NCBI GenBank assembly: GCA_046349035.1
Contig: JAXMDC010000005.1
Coordinates: 1 to 64,000, forward strand
Reading direction: 5' to 3'
DNA from: JAXMDC01 sp046349035
GTDB lineage: Bacteria > Pseudomonadota > Alphaproteobacteria > Rhizobiales > Kaistiaceae
Length of the DNA: 64,000 nt
Shown here: piece by piece, positions 8,358-15,329 of the stretch
How the letters are laid out: each line of letters starts with the position of its first letter
Numbering within the stretch: position 1 is the first letter of the stretch
Made by a program: the position numbers and the translations under genes
Notes under the pieces: generated by a model
Databases searched by the model: none
The model's input: the letters and a program-made list of their open reading frames with translations, nothing else
Told to the model about the DNA's origin: nothing

Positions 8358-8674
8358 TGATGCCCCCCTCGCTCGCCCTCTCCCTTTCGACCAGGGTTCC
8401 GGCCGCAACTCCAACCGCTGGCACCGGCGCTGAGCGCCCCGACCTACGCCAGCAGGCGATCTCCTTCGAGTCGGTGTTCGTCAACGCCATGCTGGCGCCG
8501 GTCTTCCAGTCGATCCCGACTGACGGCCCGACCGGCGGCGGCAGTGCCGAAGAGACATGGCGCGGACTTCTCGTTGAACGCTACAGCGAGAGCATCGCCC
8601 GGCACGGCGGCCTCGGGCTTGCCGACGCCGTCTATCGCCAATTGCTCGCCGCGCAGGAAGGAGGCGCAGCATGA
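8357..8674 (+). CDS. flgJ: Rod-binding protein, FlgJ N-terminal domain only
   Basis: The roughly 105-residue protein corresponds to the N-terminal rod-cap domain of FlgJ (RQQAISFESVFVNAMLAPVF, then GLGLADAVYRQLLAAQ). It lacks the C-terminal muramidase domain found in enteric FlgJ; such single-domain forms are usual in alphaproteobacteria, where a separate hydrolase is used. The ATG shares a base with the flgI stop (ATGTGATG), so translation is coupled. A GTG at 8354 is an alternative start. Confidence 0.88.
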   Translation: MMPPSLALSLSTRVPAATPTAGTGAERPDLRQQAISFESVFVNAMLAPVFQSIPTDGPTGGGSAEETWRGLLVERYSESIARHGGLGLADAVYRQLLAAQEGGAA

Positions 8675-9144
8675 CCGCCCTTGCCACGCAACGGCCGCAA
8701 CGCACCGGCCTAACAGCCGCCGAAGCCGAACGTCTTTGCGCCGAGTTCGAGGCGGCGATGGCCGAAGTCATTCGCTTGACCGAGGAGGAAACGACGCTGG
8801 TTCGAGCCGGAAGGCTCTTTGCCGCCGGAGAGTTGGAAGCTCACAAGAGCGACGCCGCGAAGCGCTACTTCGCCGAGGTCGAAAAGATCCGCCAGGCAGC
8901 GGTGGCCATCGGCCGCGTCGCTCCGGTCGCCGTCGATCGCCTGCGCCGCCAGCACGACGCTTTCCGGGCTTTGCTGCAGTTCAACCTTTCGGTACTGGCC
9001 ACGGCTCGCCAGGTGTCCGAAAATCTCCTGAAAGCAGTTTCCGACGGCGTTGCTCGCGCCGCGCAACCGAAGCGTTACGGGGCCGCCGGCACATTTGCGG
9101 CGCGATCGGGAGCGGCGGCAATCGCCGTCGACCGCAGCCTGTGA
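8671..9144 (+). CDS. FlgN-like flagellar chaperone (tentative)
   Basis: The 157-residue helical protein starts inside the flgJ stop region (ATGA overlap), so it belongs to the flgI-flgJ transcript. The long amphipathic helices (CAEFEAAMAEVIRLTEEETT, then VDRLRRQHDAFRALLQFNLS and LATARQVSENLLKAVSDGV) and position resemble FlgN/FlgN-like proteins that chaperone FlgK and FlgL before export. No diagnostic motif makes this certain. The Ala-rich C-terminus looks disordered. Confidence 0.65.
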   Translation: MTALATQRPQRTGLTAAEAERLCAEFEAAMAEVIRLTEEETTLVRAGRLFAAGELEAHKSDAAKRYFAEVEKIRQAAVAIGRVAPVAVDRLRRQHDAFRALLQFNLSVLATARQVSENLLKAVSDGVARAAQPKRYGAAGTFAARSGAAAIAVDRSL

Positions 9145-9190
9145 CGCCGTTGCGAATGGACGGCAAGCGGATCATCTCGGCACACACGAA

Positions 9191-9217
9191 AAGGGGGCGG
9201 CCGCTGGCCGCCCCCTT
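9191..9217 (-). terminator. Terminator of flagellin gene 1
   Basis: A perfect 12-base-pair inverted repeat (arms 9191-9202 and 9206-9217, GC-rich) with a 3-base loop. On the minus strand it is followed by TTTTCG. It lies 20 bases past the flagellin stop and may also stop the plus-strand flgIJ transcript. Confidence 0.85.
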
Positions 9218-9236
9218 ACGCTCAACGCAACAATAC

Positions 9237-10745
9237 TTAACCGAAGAGCCGCAGCACCGCCTGCGAGGCCTGGTTGGCCAGCGACAGAGCCGAGATCGAG
9301 AGCTGCTGGCGCGTCTGCAGGGCCAGCATGTTGGCGCTTTCCGTGTTGATGTCGGCGACCGTGAGGGCGTCGGCACCGATGTTGAGTGTGTTGATCGTCG
9401 CCTTGGTGAAGTCCTGACGGGTCTGGGTCGTCGAGAGCGACGAACCCAGGGTCGAGGCCTGCGTCCGGAGGGTCGTCAGGGCCGTGGCGAGGCTCGACTG
9501 CAGCGTGTCGAGCTGGGAGTTGTCGGCGAACTGAACTGTGGTGCCCGACGAAATGCCGAGATTGGTGCTGTTGATCGCGAAGGCATTGCCGTTGTCATCG
9601 GCGGTGTGAACGTCGATCGAGCTGGTTCCCTGCTCGTTGAACGTGATGCGGAGGTTGTCGCCGTTCAGCAGGTTGATGCCGTTGAACCCGGAATCGCCGG
9701 CCAGTTGGTCGATCTGGTCGCGCAACGCGTTGAACTGCGTCAGCAGGCTCTGCCGCACCGTGCTGATGCCGCCGCCGGTACCCGCCGCCAGTGTCGCCGT
9801 CTGCGACGTGGAGCCGGTGATCGCGCCGCCCGAGGTAAGACCGGTGACGCCGATTGCCGTTGTCGTGTAGTTGACCAGCGACAGAGTGCCCGCAACGTTG
9901 GTCGCGCGCACCTTGCCGATCAACTGCTGGCTCGAATTGATCGCCGTGACCAGTTCGTCAACGGTCTTCGCCGTGCCGACGACGCCGTCGGAGGAGATTC
10001 GGTTGGAGGTGGCAAAGCCGACCTGCGCCAGCGACCCGTTGCCGTCATCGGTAAGAGCAATCTGATGTCCGGTGCTGTTGGTCAGCTTGATCTCGCCGCC
10101 GACGATGCTGGCGACGATGTCACTGCCGTTGGTGACCAAGCCGAGGGCGGTGTTGATCGAGTCCTTGACGTCCGTCAGCGTATCGCCGCTGGCGACGGTC
10201 ACGTCGACGCCGACGCCGCCGTTAACGCCGGCGCTGGTGATCGTAATGACGCCCGCCGTACCCGCTGTTACCGCCGCGCCGCCGGTGCCCGTTAGCGTCG
10301 CCGCCGTCGTGCCGCTATGCGTCGCGATGTCCACCGACACGCCGCCCGACAGGCTGAAGGTCATCTTGTTGTTGACCGCCGTCGAGGAGTTGGTGGTGTT
10401 GGAAGCAGTGGCGGCACCCGGGGTTACCGAACTGGAGGTTCCGTCCGACCTCGCCTGGCTGACGGCCGCCTGCATCTGGTGGAGCAGGTTGGTGATTGAG
10501 GTCAGGCCGTTGTTGGCCGCCTGAATGGTCTGGATGCCGTTCGACATGGCGTCGAGCAGGTTGGAGAGGTCACCCGCGCGCGAGTAGAGGGACGATGCCG
10601 TAAAGAAGGCCTGCGGGCCGTCGAGAGCGCTGTTGACCTTCTTGCCAGTCGAGAGGTGCTGCTGGGTGATCGCCTGCAGGTCGGCGGTGGACTGCAGTGC
10701 GGCCAACGAGTTCCGCACCGGAGCGGTAAGCGTAATATTCGCCAT
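9237..10745 (-). CDS. Flagellin 1 (long form with D2/D3-type insertion)
   Basis: The 502-residue flagellin has conserved ends that build the filament core: N-terminal LSTGKKVNSALDGPQAFFTA and IQTIQAANNGLTSI, C-terminal ANMLALQTRQQLSISALSLA and ASQAVLRLFG. The centre (about 110-390) is a Thr/Ser/Gly-rich, Cys-free domain expected to be exposed on the filament. It is a tandem paralogue of flagellin 2, with long stretches identical, including GVDVTVASGDTLTDVKDSIN. The leader carries a small hairpin around the ribosome site that is conserved with flagellin 2. No sigma-54 or sigma-28 promoter is convincing; a CtrA-like TTAA cluster lies about 75-95 bases upstream. Confidence 0.96.
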   Translation of the reverse strand: MANITLTAPVRNSLAALQSTADLQAITQQHLSTGKKVNSALDGPQAFFTASSLYSRAGDLSNLLDAMSNGIQTIQAANNGLTSITNLLHQMQAAVSQARSDGTSSSVTPGAATASNTTNSSTAVNNKMTFSLSGGVSVDIATHSGTTAATLTGTGGAAVTAGTAGVITITSAGVNGGVGVDVTVASGDTLTDVKDSINTALGLVTNGSDIVASIVGGEIKLTNSTGHQIALTDDGNGSLAQVGFATSNRISSDGVVGTAKTVDELVTAINSSQQLIGKVRATNVAGTLSLVNYTTTAIGVTGLTSGGAITGSTSQTATLAAGTGGGISTVRQSLLTQFNALRDQIDQLAGDSGFNGINLLNGDNLRITFNEQGTSSIDVHTADDNGNAFAINSTNLGISSGTTVQFADNSQLDTLQSSLATALTTLRTQASTLGSSLSTTQTRQDFTKATINTLNIGADALTVADINTESANMLALQTRQQLSISALSLANQASQAVLRLFG

Positions 10746-10746
10746 T

Positions 10747-10763
10747 GGAATTGTCCTTATTCC
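10747..10763 (-). promoter_or_regulatory. Leader hairpin presenting the ribosome site of flagellin 1
   Basis: On the mRNA strand GGAAT-AAGGACA-ATTCC forms a 5-bp stem with the AAGGA ribosome site in a 7-base loop, ending two bases before the ATG. The same arrangement occurs at flagellin 2 with one A-U pair changed to G-U. FlbT, encoded 3.4 kb away, regulates flagellin mRNA through its 5' leader in Caulobacter, making this a candidate target (inference). Confidence 0.45.
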
Positions 10764-11092
10764 CTACACGACCCTTCCTGGGCCCACGGCGACTGTGTCA
10801 CCTCCGCCCTAAAGCTTGGTTAACCCTAACGCTTAACCATGATGTGCCGAGAACCGAGAGAAGCGGCGGTCTCCGGCGTCGTTGGACGTCAGTCAACGGT
10901 AACGGCTCTTCGCTCGGCGATCCCGCTTGCACAGACGCGGCGCAAGTTGGCGGCGCGTGCCGGCGGGTAGAAATGCGTAGCGAGGCGCGCCCGAGCCGCG
11001 TCCGCCAGCGCCCCTAAACGGGCCTCGTCAGCAAGCGCGCCGAGCAGCCAAGGCGAGCCGGCCCGCCCCCTCCCCCCGCCCCAGGAAAAGGA
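10764..11092. promoter_or_regulatory. Control region of flagellin 1 with TTAACC cluster
   Basis: This roughly 330-base non-coding stretch carries GGTTAACCCTAACGCTTAACC-type TTAACC repeats at 10818-10838, where two TTAA tetramers are spaced by nine bases. CtrA sites normally have N7, so this is only CtrA-like. The 12-mer GTTAACCCTAAC (10819-10830) recurs exactly, in inverse orientation, in the flagellin 2/3 control region. The remainder is GC-rich with no gene that I can support. Confidence 0.4.
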
Positions 11093-11121
11093 AAAGCGGC
11101 GGCCTTTCGGCCACCGCCTTT
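11087..11121 (-). terminator. Terminator of flagellin gene 2
   Basis: Arms 11109-11121 and 11093-11104 pair with one wobble around a GAAA tetraloop on the minus strand, followed by CTTTTCCTTTTCC. It lies 28 bases past the flagellin 2 stop codon. Confidence 0.8.
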
Positions 11122-11148
11122 CCCTTAGGTCGAACTGTGCAGCGCTTC

Positions 11149-12654
11149 TTAGAAGAGGCGCAGCACCGCCTGCGAGGCCTGGTTGGCCAGCGACAGGGCG
11201 GAGATCGACAGCTGCTGGCGGGTCTGCAGGGCCAGCATGTTGGCGCTCTCGGTGTTGATGTCGGCGACCGTGAGGGCGTCGGCACCTTGGCTCAGCGTGT
11301 TGATCATCGACCGCGTGAAGTCCTGACGGGTCTGGGTGGTCGAGAGCGACGAACCCAGGGTCGAGGCCTGCGTGCGGAGCGTGGTCAACGCCGCGGTCAG
11401 CGTCGTCGACAAATCGTCGAGTTGCGAGTTGTCGGCGAACTGGCCGGACGTCCCTGCCGCGATGCCGAGATTGGTGCTGTTGATCGCGAAGGCATTGCCG
11501 CTCGAATCGGCCGTGCTCACCGTGATCGACGAGGTACCGTTCTCGTTGAAGTCGATGCGCAGGTCGTCGCCGTTAAGCAGATTGATGCCGTTAAACCCGG
11601 AGTCGGCAGCCAGCTGATTGAGCTGGGTGCGCAGCGAGTTGAACTGCGTCAGAAGGCTCTGCCGCACGGTGCTGAGCCCGCCGCCGGTACCGGCGCCGAG
11701 CGTGGCCGACTGAGAGGTCGAGCCGGTAATCGCGCCGCCGGACGAATAGCCGGTGACGGAGATCGACGACGTCGTCTGGTTCTGCAGCGACAGCGTGCCA
11801 GCGACGTTGGTCGCCTTCACTTTGCCGGTGAGCTGAGCATTGCCGTTGATCGCAGTGACCAACTCGTCGATCGTCTTGGCCGCACCGACCACACCGTTCG
11901 AAGAGAGGCGGTTGGAGGTAGCGAAGCCGATCTGGGCCAGAGAGCCGTTGCCGTCATCCGACAGGGCGATCTGGTTACCGGTGGTGTTGGTCAGCTTGAT
12001 CTCACCACCGACGATGCTGGCAACGACGTTGGTGCCGTTGGTCACCAGGCCGAGGGCCGTGTTGATCGAGTCCTTGACGTCGGTCAGCGTATCGCCGCTG
12101 GCAACCGTCACGTCAACACCGACGCCGCCGTTGACACCGGCGCTGGTGATGGTGATGACGCCCGCCGTACCCGCCGTCACGGCCGCGCCGCCAGTGCCCG
12201 TCAGGGTCGCCGAAGTCGTGCCGCTGTGGGAGGCGATGTCAACCGACACCCCGCCCGTCAGGCTGAAAGTCAGCTTGTTGTTGACCGCGGTTGAGGAGTT
12301 GGTGGTCGTGGAAGCCACCGCCGTGCCCGGAGTCACCGTCGCCGCCGTACCGTCAGCGCGGGCCTGCGTTACTGCCGCCTGCATCTGGTTGACGAGGTTG
12401 GTGATCGAGGTGAGGCCGTTATTGGCCGCCTGAATGGTCTGCACGCCGTTCGACATGGCGTCCAGCAGGTTAGCCAGGTCACCGGCGCGCGAAGACAGAG
12501 ACGAAGCGGTGAAGAACGCCTGCGGTCCGTCGAGAGCGCTGTTGACCTTCTTGCCAGTCGAAAGACGCTGTTGAGTTATCCCCTGCAGGTCGGCGGTCTG
12601 TTGGAGAGACGACAGACTATTCCGAACTGCACCCGTTAACGTAATACCAGCCAT
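11149..12654 (-). CDS. Flagellin 2 (long form, tandem paralogue of flagellin 1)
   Basis: The product is 501 residues from the ATG at 12654, which has an AAGGA site; an in-frame start at 12681 lies within the leader and is rejected. It has the same architecture as flagellin 1: the conserved core ends LSTGKKVNSALDGPQAFFTA and ALQTRQQLSISALSLANQAS, and a Thr/Ser/Gly-rich middle domain. It differs in variable patches, for example near the start of the central domain. Its leader carries the hairpin seen in flagellin 1. It is divergent from the short flagellin 3, with a shared control region in between. Confidence 0.96.
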   Translation of the reverse strand: MAGITLTGAVRNSLSSLQQTADLQGITQQRLSTGKKVNSALDGPQAFFTASSLSSRAGDLANLLDAMSNGVQTIQAANNGLTSITNLVNQMQAAVTQARADGTAATVTPGTAVASTTTNSSTAVNNKLTFSLTGGVSVDIASHSGTTSATLTGTGGAAVTAGTAGVITITSAGVNGGVGVDVTVASGDTLTDVKDSINTALGLVTNGTNVVASIVGGEIKLTNTTGNQIALSDDGNGSLAQIGFATSNRLSSNGVVGAAKTIDELVTAINGNAQLTGKVKATNVAGTLSLQNQTTSSISVTGYSSGGAITGSTSQSATLGAGTGGGLSTVRQSLLTQFNSLRTQLNQLAADSGFNGINLLNGDDLRIDFNENGTSSITVSTADSSGNAFAINSTNLGIAAGTSGQFADNSQLDDLSTTLTAALTTLRTQASTLGSSLSTTQTRQDFTRSMINTLSQGADALTVADINTESANMLALQTRQQLSISALSLANQASQAVLRLF

Positions 12655-12671
12655 GGAATTTTCCTTACTCC
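12655..12671 (-). promoter_or_regulatory. Leader hairpin presenting the ribosome site of flagellin 2
   Basis: The mRNA strand reads GGAGT-AAGGAAA-ATTCC directly before the ATG. It forms a 5-bp stem (one G-U pair) with AAGGA in the 7-base loop, equivalent to 10747-10763. Pairing is kept despite a base change, which argues for a structure and not chance. Confidence 0.45.
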
Positions 12672-12745
12672 GAATACACAACCCGTTCTGGGTCGCCCGG
12701 AATTTCCCATTGGCCCGCCTAAGCCCGGGTTACGAATCGGAGGAA

Positions 12746-12779
12746 GTTTGCAAACAGCCTTACCAAATCGTTTGCAACC
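12746..12779. promoter_or_regulatory. Two GTTTGCAAAC-type palindromes between flagellins 2 and 3
   Basis: GTTTGCAAAC (12746-12755) is a perfect 10-base palindrome. GTTTGCAACC (12770-12779) repeats it with one change, 24 bases further on. Paired palindromes near a promoter are typical of a dimeric regulator, here of unknown identity. A possible FlbD or other flagellar activator site is only a guess. Confidence 0.4.
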
Positions 12780-12806
12780 TCGGGTGGCCGACTTTCCATG
12801 GAGCGA

Positions 12807-12832
12807 TTAACCATTTGTTAGGGTTAACAAAT
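12807..12832. promoter_or_regulatory. CtrA-like box and inverted repeat in the flagellin 2/3 region
   Basis: On the minus strand CTAA-CAAATGG-TTAA fits YTAA-N7-TTAA. The segment 12813-12832 is also a perfect inverted repeat, ATTTGTTA and TAACAAAT with a 4-base centre. It includes GTTAACCCTAAC, shared with the flagellin 1 region. CtrA control is inferred. Confidence 0.45.
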
Positions 12833-12914
12833 GATGATCGCCGCCACTGCCGGACCAATGGTGGGCCTGGCGGACTGGCCGATTCGGCCGCCTAGGCTCG
12901 GGGGTCACGCTGTC

Positions 12915-14072
12915 ATGAGCGAGGTCACGCTTTCCGCGGCAATCCGCAAGAATCTCCTCTCTCTTCAGCAGACCGCCGACCTGATGAGCACCACTCAGAC
13001 CCGCCTTGCCACCGGCAAGAAGGTTAACTCGGCGCTCGACAACCCCACGGCATATTTTACCGCCCAGTCCTTGGATGGCCGTTCGAGCCAGCTTGCCACC
13101 ATCCTCGACAGTGTCGGCCAGGCCGTGCAGACCATCCAGGCCGCCAACAACGGCATGACCGCCATCGAGAAGTTAATCGAAGCGGCTAAGGCAAAGGCCA
13201 ATCAGGCGCAGATCACGTCCAATACCTTCCTCCGCGCCTCGGCGCTGAAGGAATACAACGAACTGCTGGTGCAGATCACCGCCATCGCCAAGGACTCCGG
13301 CTACAACGGCAAGAATCTCATCGGCGGGCTCAACAAGGATCTCAATGTCATCTTCAATGAGGACAGCTCCAACCACCTGCTGATCAAGTCGGTCGACATT
13401 GTTGACACCGACACTGGGCTCGGCCTGCCGTCGCAAACCGAAGCCGTGCTCGGAACCCTCAACGTCTCGCTCGCCGCCCCCGGCCCGACGCCGCTAATGC
13501 TCGGCGACTTGCTCATCGACGACACCACCAATTTCGACAATACCGGCGACACCCTCACCTTCACCGACTCCAGTTCGACGGTGATCGGCTCGATCGACGT
13601 AACGCCGACCATGACCGTCGCCGACCTTATCGTCGCCATCAATTCCAATTTCACCAATGTCCGCGCCTCCTTTAGCGCCGGCACGCTGAAAATCGAGACG
13701 ACCGAGGACATCGATATTGCCGGCGGCAAGGCGCTCGGCGCGCTCGCAGCCGCCTCGATTACCGCCACTTCGTCCGCCTGGCAGACCGACTCCTCCATCG
13801 CCGCGACCCTGAACTCGCTCAACGGCGCCCTGGACCGCCTCCACTCCTATGCCTCCGGCTTCAGCAACAGCTTGACTATCCTTCAGGACCGCCAGGCCTT
13901 CACCAAGCAGCTCATCAACACTTTGACCGAGGGGTCGGACGCGCTGACGCTCGCCGACACTAACGAGGAAGGCGCCAACCTCCTCGCCCTTCAGACCCGC
14001 CAGCAACTGTCGACCACCGCCCTCTCCTTGGCCAACCAGGCCCAGCAGGGCGTCCTCCGTCTCTTCCAGTAG
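12915..14072 (+). CDS. Flagellin 3 (short form)
   Basis: The product is 385 residues from the ATG at 12915, where homology with the flagellin start (MSEVTLSAAIRKNLLSLQQ) begins; a longer frame from 12831 would include the CtrA-like region and is rejected. The conserved ends are TRLATGKKVNSALDNPTAYF and NLLALQTRQQLSTTALSLAN, then LRLFQ. The central domain is shorter and unrelated in detail to that of flagellins 1 and 2. It is probably a minor or hook-proximal flagellin, by analogy with multi-flagellin filaments of alphaproteobacteria. flbT follows after 26 bases and flaF overlaps flbT, so the three are probably co-transcribed. Confidence 0.95.
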   Translation: MSEVTLSAAIRKNLLSLQQTADLMSTTQTRLATGKKVNSALDNPTAYFTAQSLDGRSSQLATILDSVGQAVQTIQAANNGMTAIEKLIEAAKAKANQAQITSNTFLRASALKEYNELLVQITAIAKDSGYNGKNLIGGLNKDLNVIFNEDSSNHLLIKSVDIVDTDTGLGLPSQTEAVLGTLNVSLAAPGPTPLMLGDLLIDDTTNFDNTGDTLTFTDSSSTVIGSIDVTPTMTVADLIVAINSNFTNVRASFSAGTLKIETTEDIDIAGGKALGALAAASITATSSAWQTDSSIAATLNSLNGALDRLHSYASGFSNSLTILQDRQAFTKQLINTLTEGSDALTLADTNEEGANLLALQTRQQLSTTALSLANQAQQGVLRLFQ

Positions 14073-14098
14073 GGAAACGCAACAAAGGACCTGCCAGG

Positions 14099-14494
14099 AT
14101 GGCACTTAAGGTCGAACTGAAGCCCGGCGAAAAATTCATTCTCGGCGACAGTGTCGTCACCAACGACGACCAGCGGACGCGCCTGTTCATCGAAGGCAGC
14201 GCGCCGATCCTCCGCGAGAAGGACATCATGACCCCGGCCGAGGCCAACAGCCCGGCGCGGCGCATCTATCTCAGCGTCCAGCTGCTCTACCTCTCCCGCG
14301 ATCTCAAAGGCATCCAAGACGATTATTTTACCTTTGTCCGCGATATCATCTCGGCAGCACCGAGTACGCTGCCCTTCGTGACGCGGATAAGCACGCTGAT
14401 CCTCAACAATCAGCTCTACGCGGCCCTGAAGGAAGCCAAGAAACTGGTCGAGTACGAGAGGGAGCTGGTAGCGCATGCAACGGCAGGCGGCTGA
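14099..14494 (+). CDS. flbT: Flagellar biosynthesis repressor FlbT
   Basis: The 131-residue protein matches FlbT in length and motifs: ALKVELKPGEKFILGDSVVT at the start, LFIEGSAPILREKDIM, and ARRIYLSVQLLYLSRDL (about 59-75). In Caulobacter FlbT binds the flagellin mRNA leader and promotes its decay until the hook is finished; in Brucella it acts positively. It sits between flagellin 3 and flaF, overlapping flaF by 20 bases. Confidence 0.94.
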   Translation: MALKVELKPGEKFILGDSVVTNDDQRTRLFIEGSAPILREKDIMTPAEANSPARRIYLSVQLLYLSRDLKGIQDDYFTFVRDIISAAPSTLPFVTRISTLILNNQLYAALKEAKKLVEYERELVAHATAGG

Positions 14495-14846
14495 CGCCTA
14501 TTCGCGGGTTGGGACAGCCACCCTCCCCCCGCGCGAACTGGAAGCGAGTCTTCTTTCGCGGGCCGCCGCCCGTCTTCAGGCGGTCAAGGACGAATGGGAC
14601 CAGCGGCGCAGCGAGCTGGACGAGGCGCTCACCTACAACCGAAAGCTCTGGTCGGTCTTCGCCTCGGCCGCGACCCAGCCGGACGGCGGTCTGCCGCGCG
14701 AAGTTCGCCAGAACATCGCCAACCTCAGCATCTTCGTTTTCAACCACACCCTGGGCATCCAGGCGGCACCGGCGCCGGCCAAGCTCGCCGCGCTTATCAA
14801 TATCAACCGCACGATCGCCGAGGGATTGCGCGCACCGACTCGCTGA
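14475..14846 (+). CDS. flaF: Flagellar biosynthesis regulator FlaF
   Basis: The 123-residue protein matches FlaF: AADAYSRVGTATLPPRELEA at the start, LSRAAARLQAVKDEWDQR, then LTYNRKLWSVFASAA and VRQNIANLSIFVFNHTLGI. FlaF is needed for flagellin synthesis or secretion and opposes FlbT in Caulobacter. It overlaps flbT by 20 bases, suggesting coupled translation and balanced levels of the pair. Confidence 0.93.
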   Translation: MQRQAADAYSRVGTATLPPRELEASLLSRAAARLQAVKDEWDQRRSELDEALTYNRKLWSVFASAATQPDGGLPREVRQNIANLSIFVFNHTLGIQAAPAPAKLAALININRTIAEGLRAPTR

Positions 14847-14910
14847 GTGCAGAGCGGCTGCGGCGCCGCCAGTCCCCGTTGTCGCCACTCCACGGCTACC
14901 TACGAGGCCT

Positions 14911-15243
14911 ATGACAGGACGAGTTCCCCTCACCGAGGCGGCCGGCATCGTCTTCGCTTGCGGCCTCCTTGGCGCCTGCGGCGAGCCTCGACCCGCCGAT
15001 CTCTACCCCGGGCCGTGGACGGTCCCGACGGCCGCGACCACTCGCGCCCTCCTCTCCAACAACGTTGCCGACTGCCGCGATGCGGTCGCACGCGCCAATG
15101 TTAAAACCGGCTCCTCTTACGTCGAGTATCTCGTCTACTGCCGGCCGCGGGGCGGAGAGTGGGCCGCCTTTGTCGTGGCGCCAGCGATTTCCAAGGTGTC
15201 GGCGCAAAGGCCGGTCTTCGACGACATTCCCCCGCCGCGTTAG
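14911..15243 (+). CDS. Small putative lipoprotein, unknown function
   Basis: The ATG at 14911 opens a 110-residue frame with a hydrophobic stretch ending LLGAC (Cys23), a possible lipobox, although Glu9 makes the signal unusual. The remainder has two more Cys (DCRDAVARANVKTGSSYVEY, then LVYCRPRGGEW) that could form a disulfide in the periplasm. The domain is not recognised. It lies between flaF and the cytochrome b gene on the same strand. Confidence 0.55.
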   Translation: MTGRVPLTEAAGIVFACGLLGACGEPRPADLYPGPWTVPTAATTRALLSNNVADCRDAVARANVKTGSSYVEYLVYCRPRGGEWAAFVVAPAISKVSAQRPVFDDIPPPR

Positions 15244-15276
15244 CCGCCCGACGAAACCGTTTGCCCTCCCCTAGCG

Positions 15277-15282
15277 TATAAT
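15277..15282 (+). promoter_or_regulatory. Possible -10 element ahead of the cytochrome b gene
   Basis: A perfect TATAAT lies 48 bases before the start of the cytochrome b561 gene, but no good -35 hexamer is found at 16-18 bases. A short GC-rich inverted repeat follows in the leader (about 15294-15313). Confidence 0.35.
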
Positions 15283-15329
15283 GATCGACGCGGCGCTCGG
15301 CCGCGCCGAGCGTTGGAAGGGCCAGAAGG

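Noticed and set aside
8544..10295. 583-codon plus-strand ORF antisense to flagellin 1
   Set aside because: It runs opposite a clear flagellin; the long frame follows from GC-rich codon bias. Its product is Arg-rich with no domain.
10776..10800. Weak sigma-54-like AGGTGACACAGTCGCC upstream of flagellin 1
   Set aside because: Only GG, GC and spacing match; most other consensus positions differ.
11137..12294. 385-codon plus-strand ORF antisense to flagellin 2
   Set aside because: Shadow of the paralogous flagellin, the same effect as at 8544-10295.
12727..12776. Sigma-54-like element on the minus strand upstream of flagellin 2 (TGGTAAGGCTGTTTGC)
   Set aside because: The GG and GC elements are separated by 11 bases, not the strict 10, and TGGTAA is off consensus.
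12870..12895. Sigma-28-like GCCGATTC before flagellin 3
   Set aside because: No TAAA-like -35 element at the required distance.
15294..15313. GC-rich inverted repeat as a terminator before the cytochrome b gene
   Set aside because: No T-run follows and it sits inside the likely leader.
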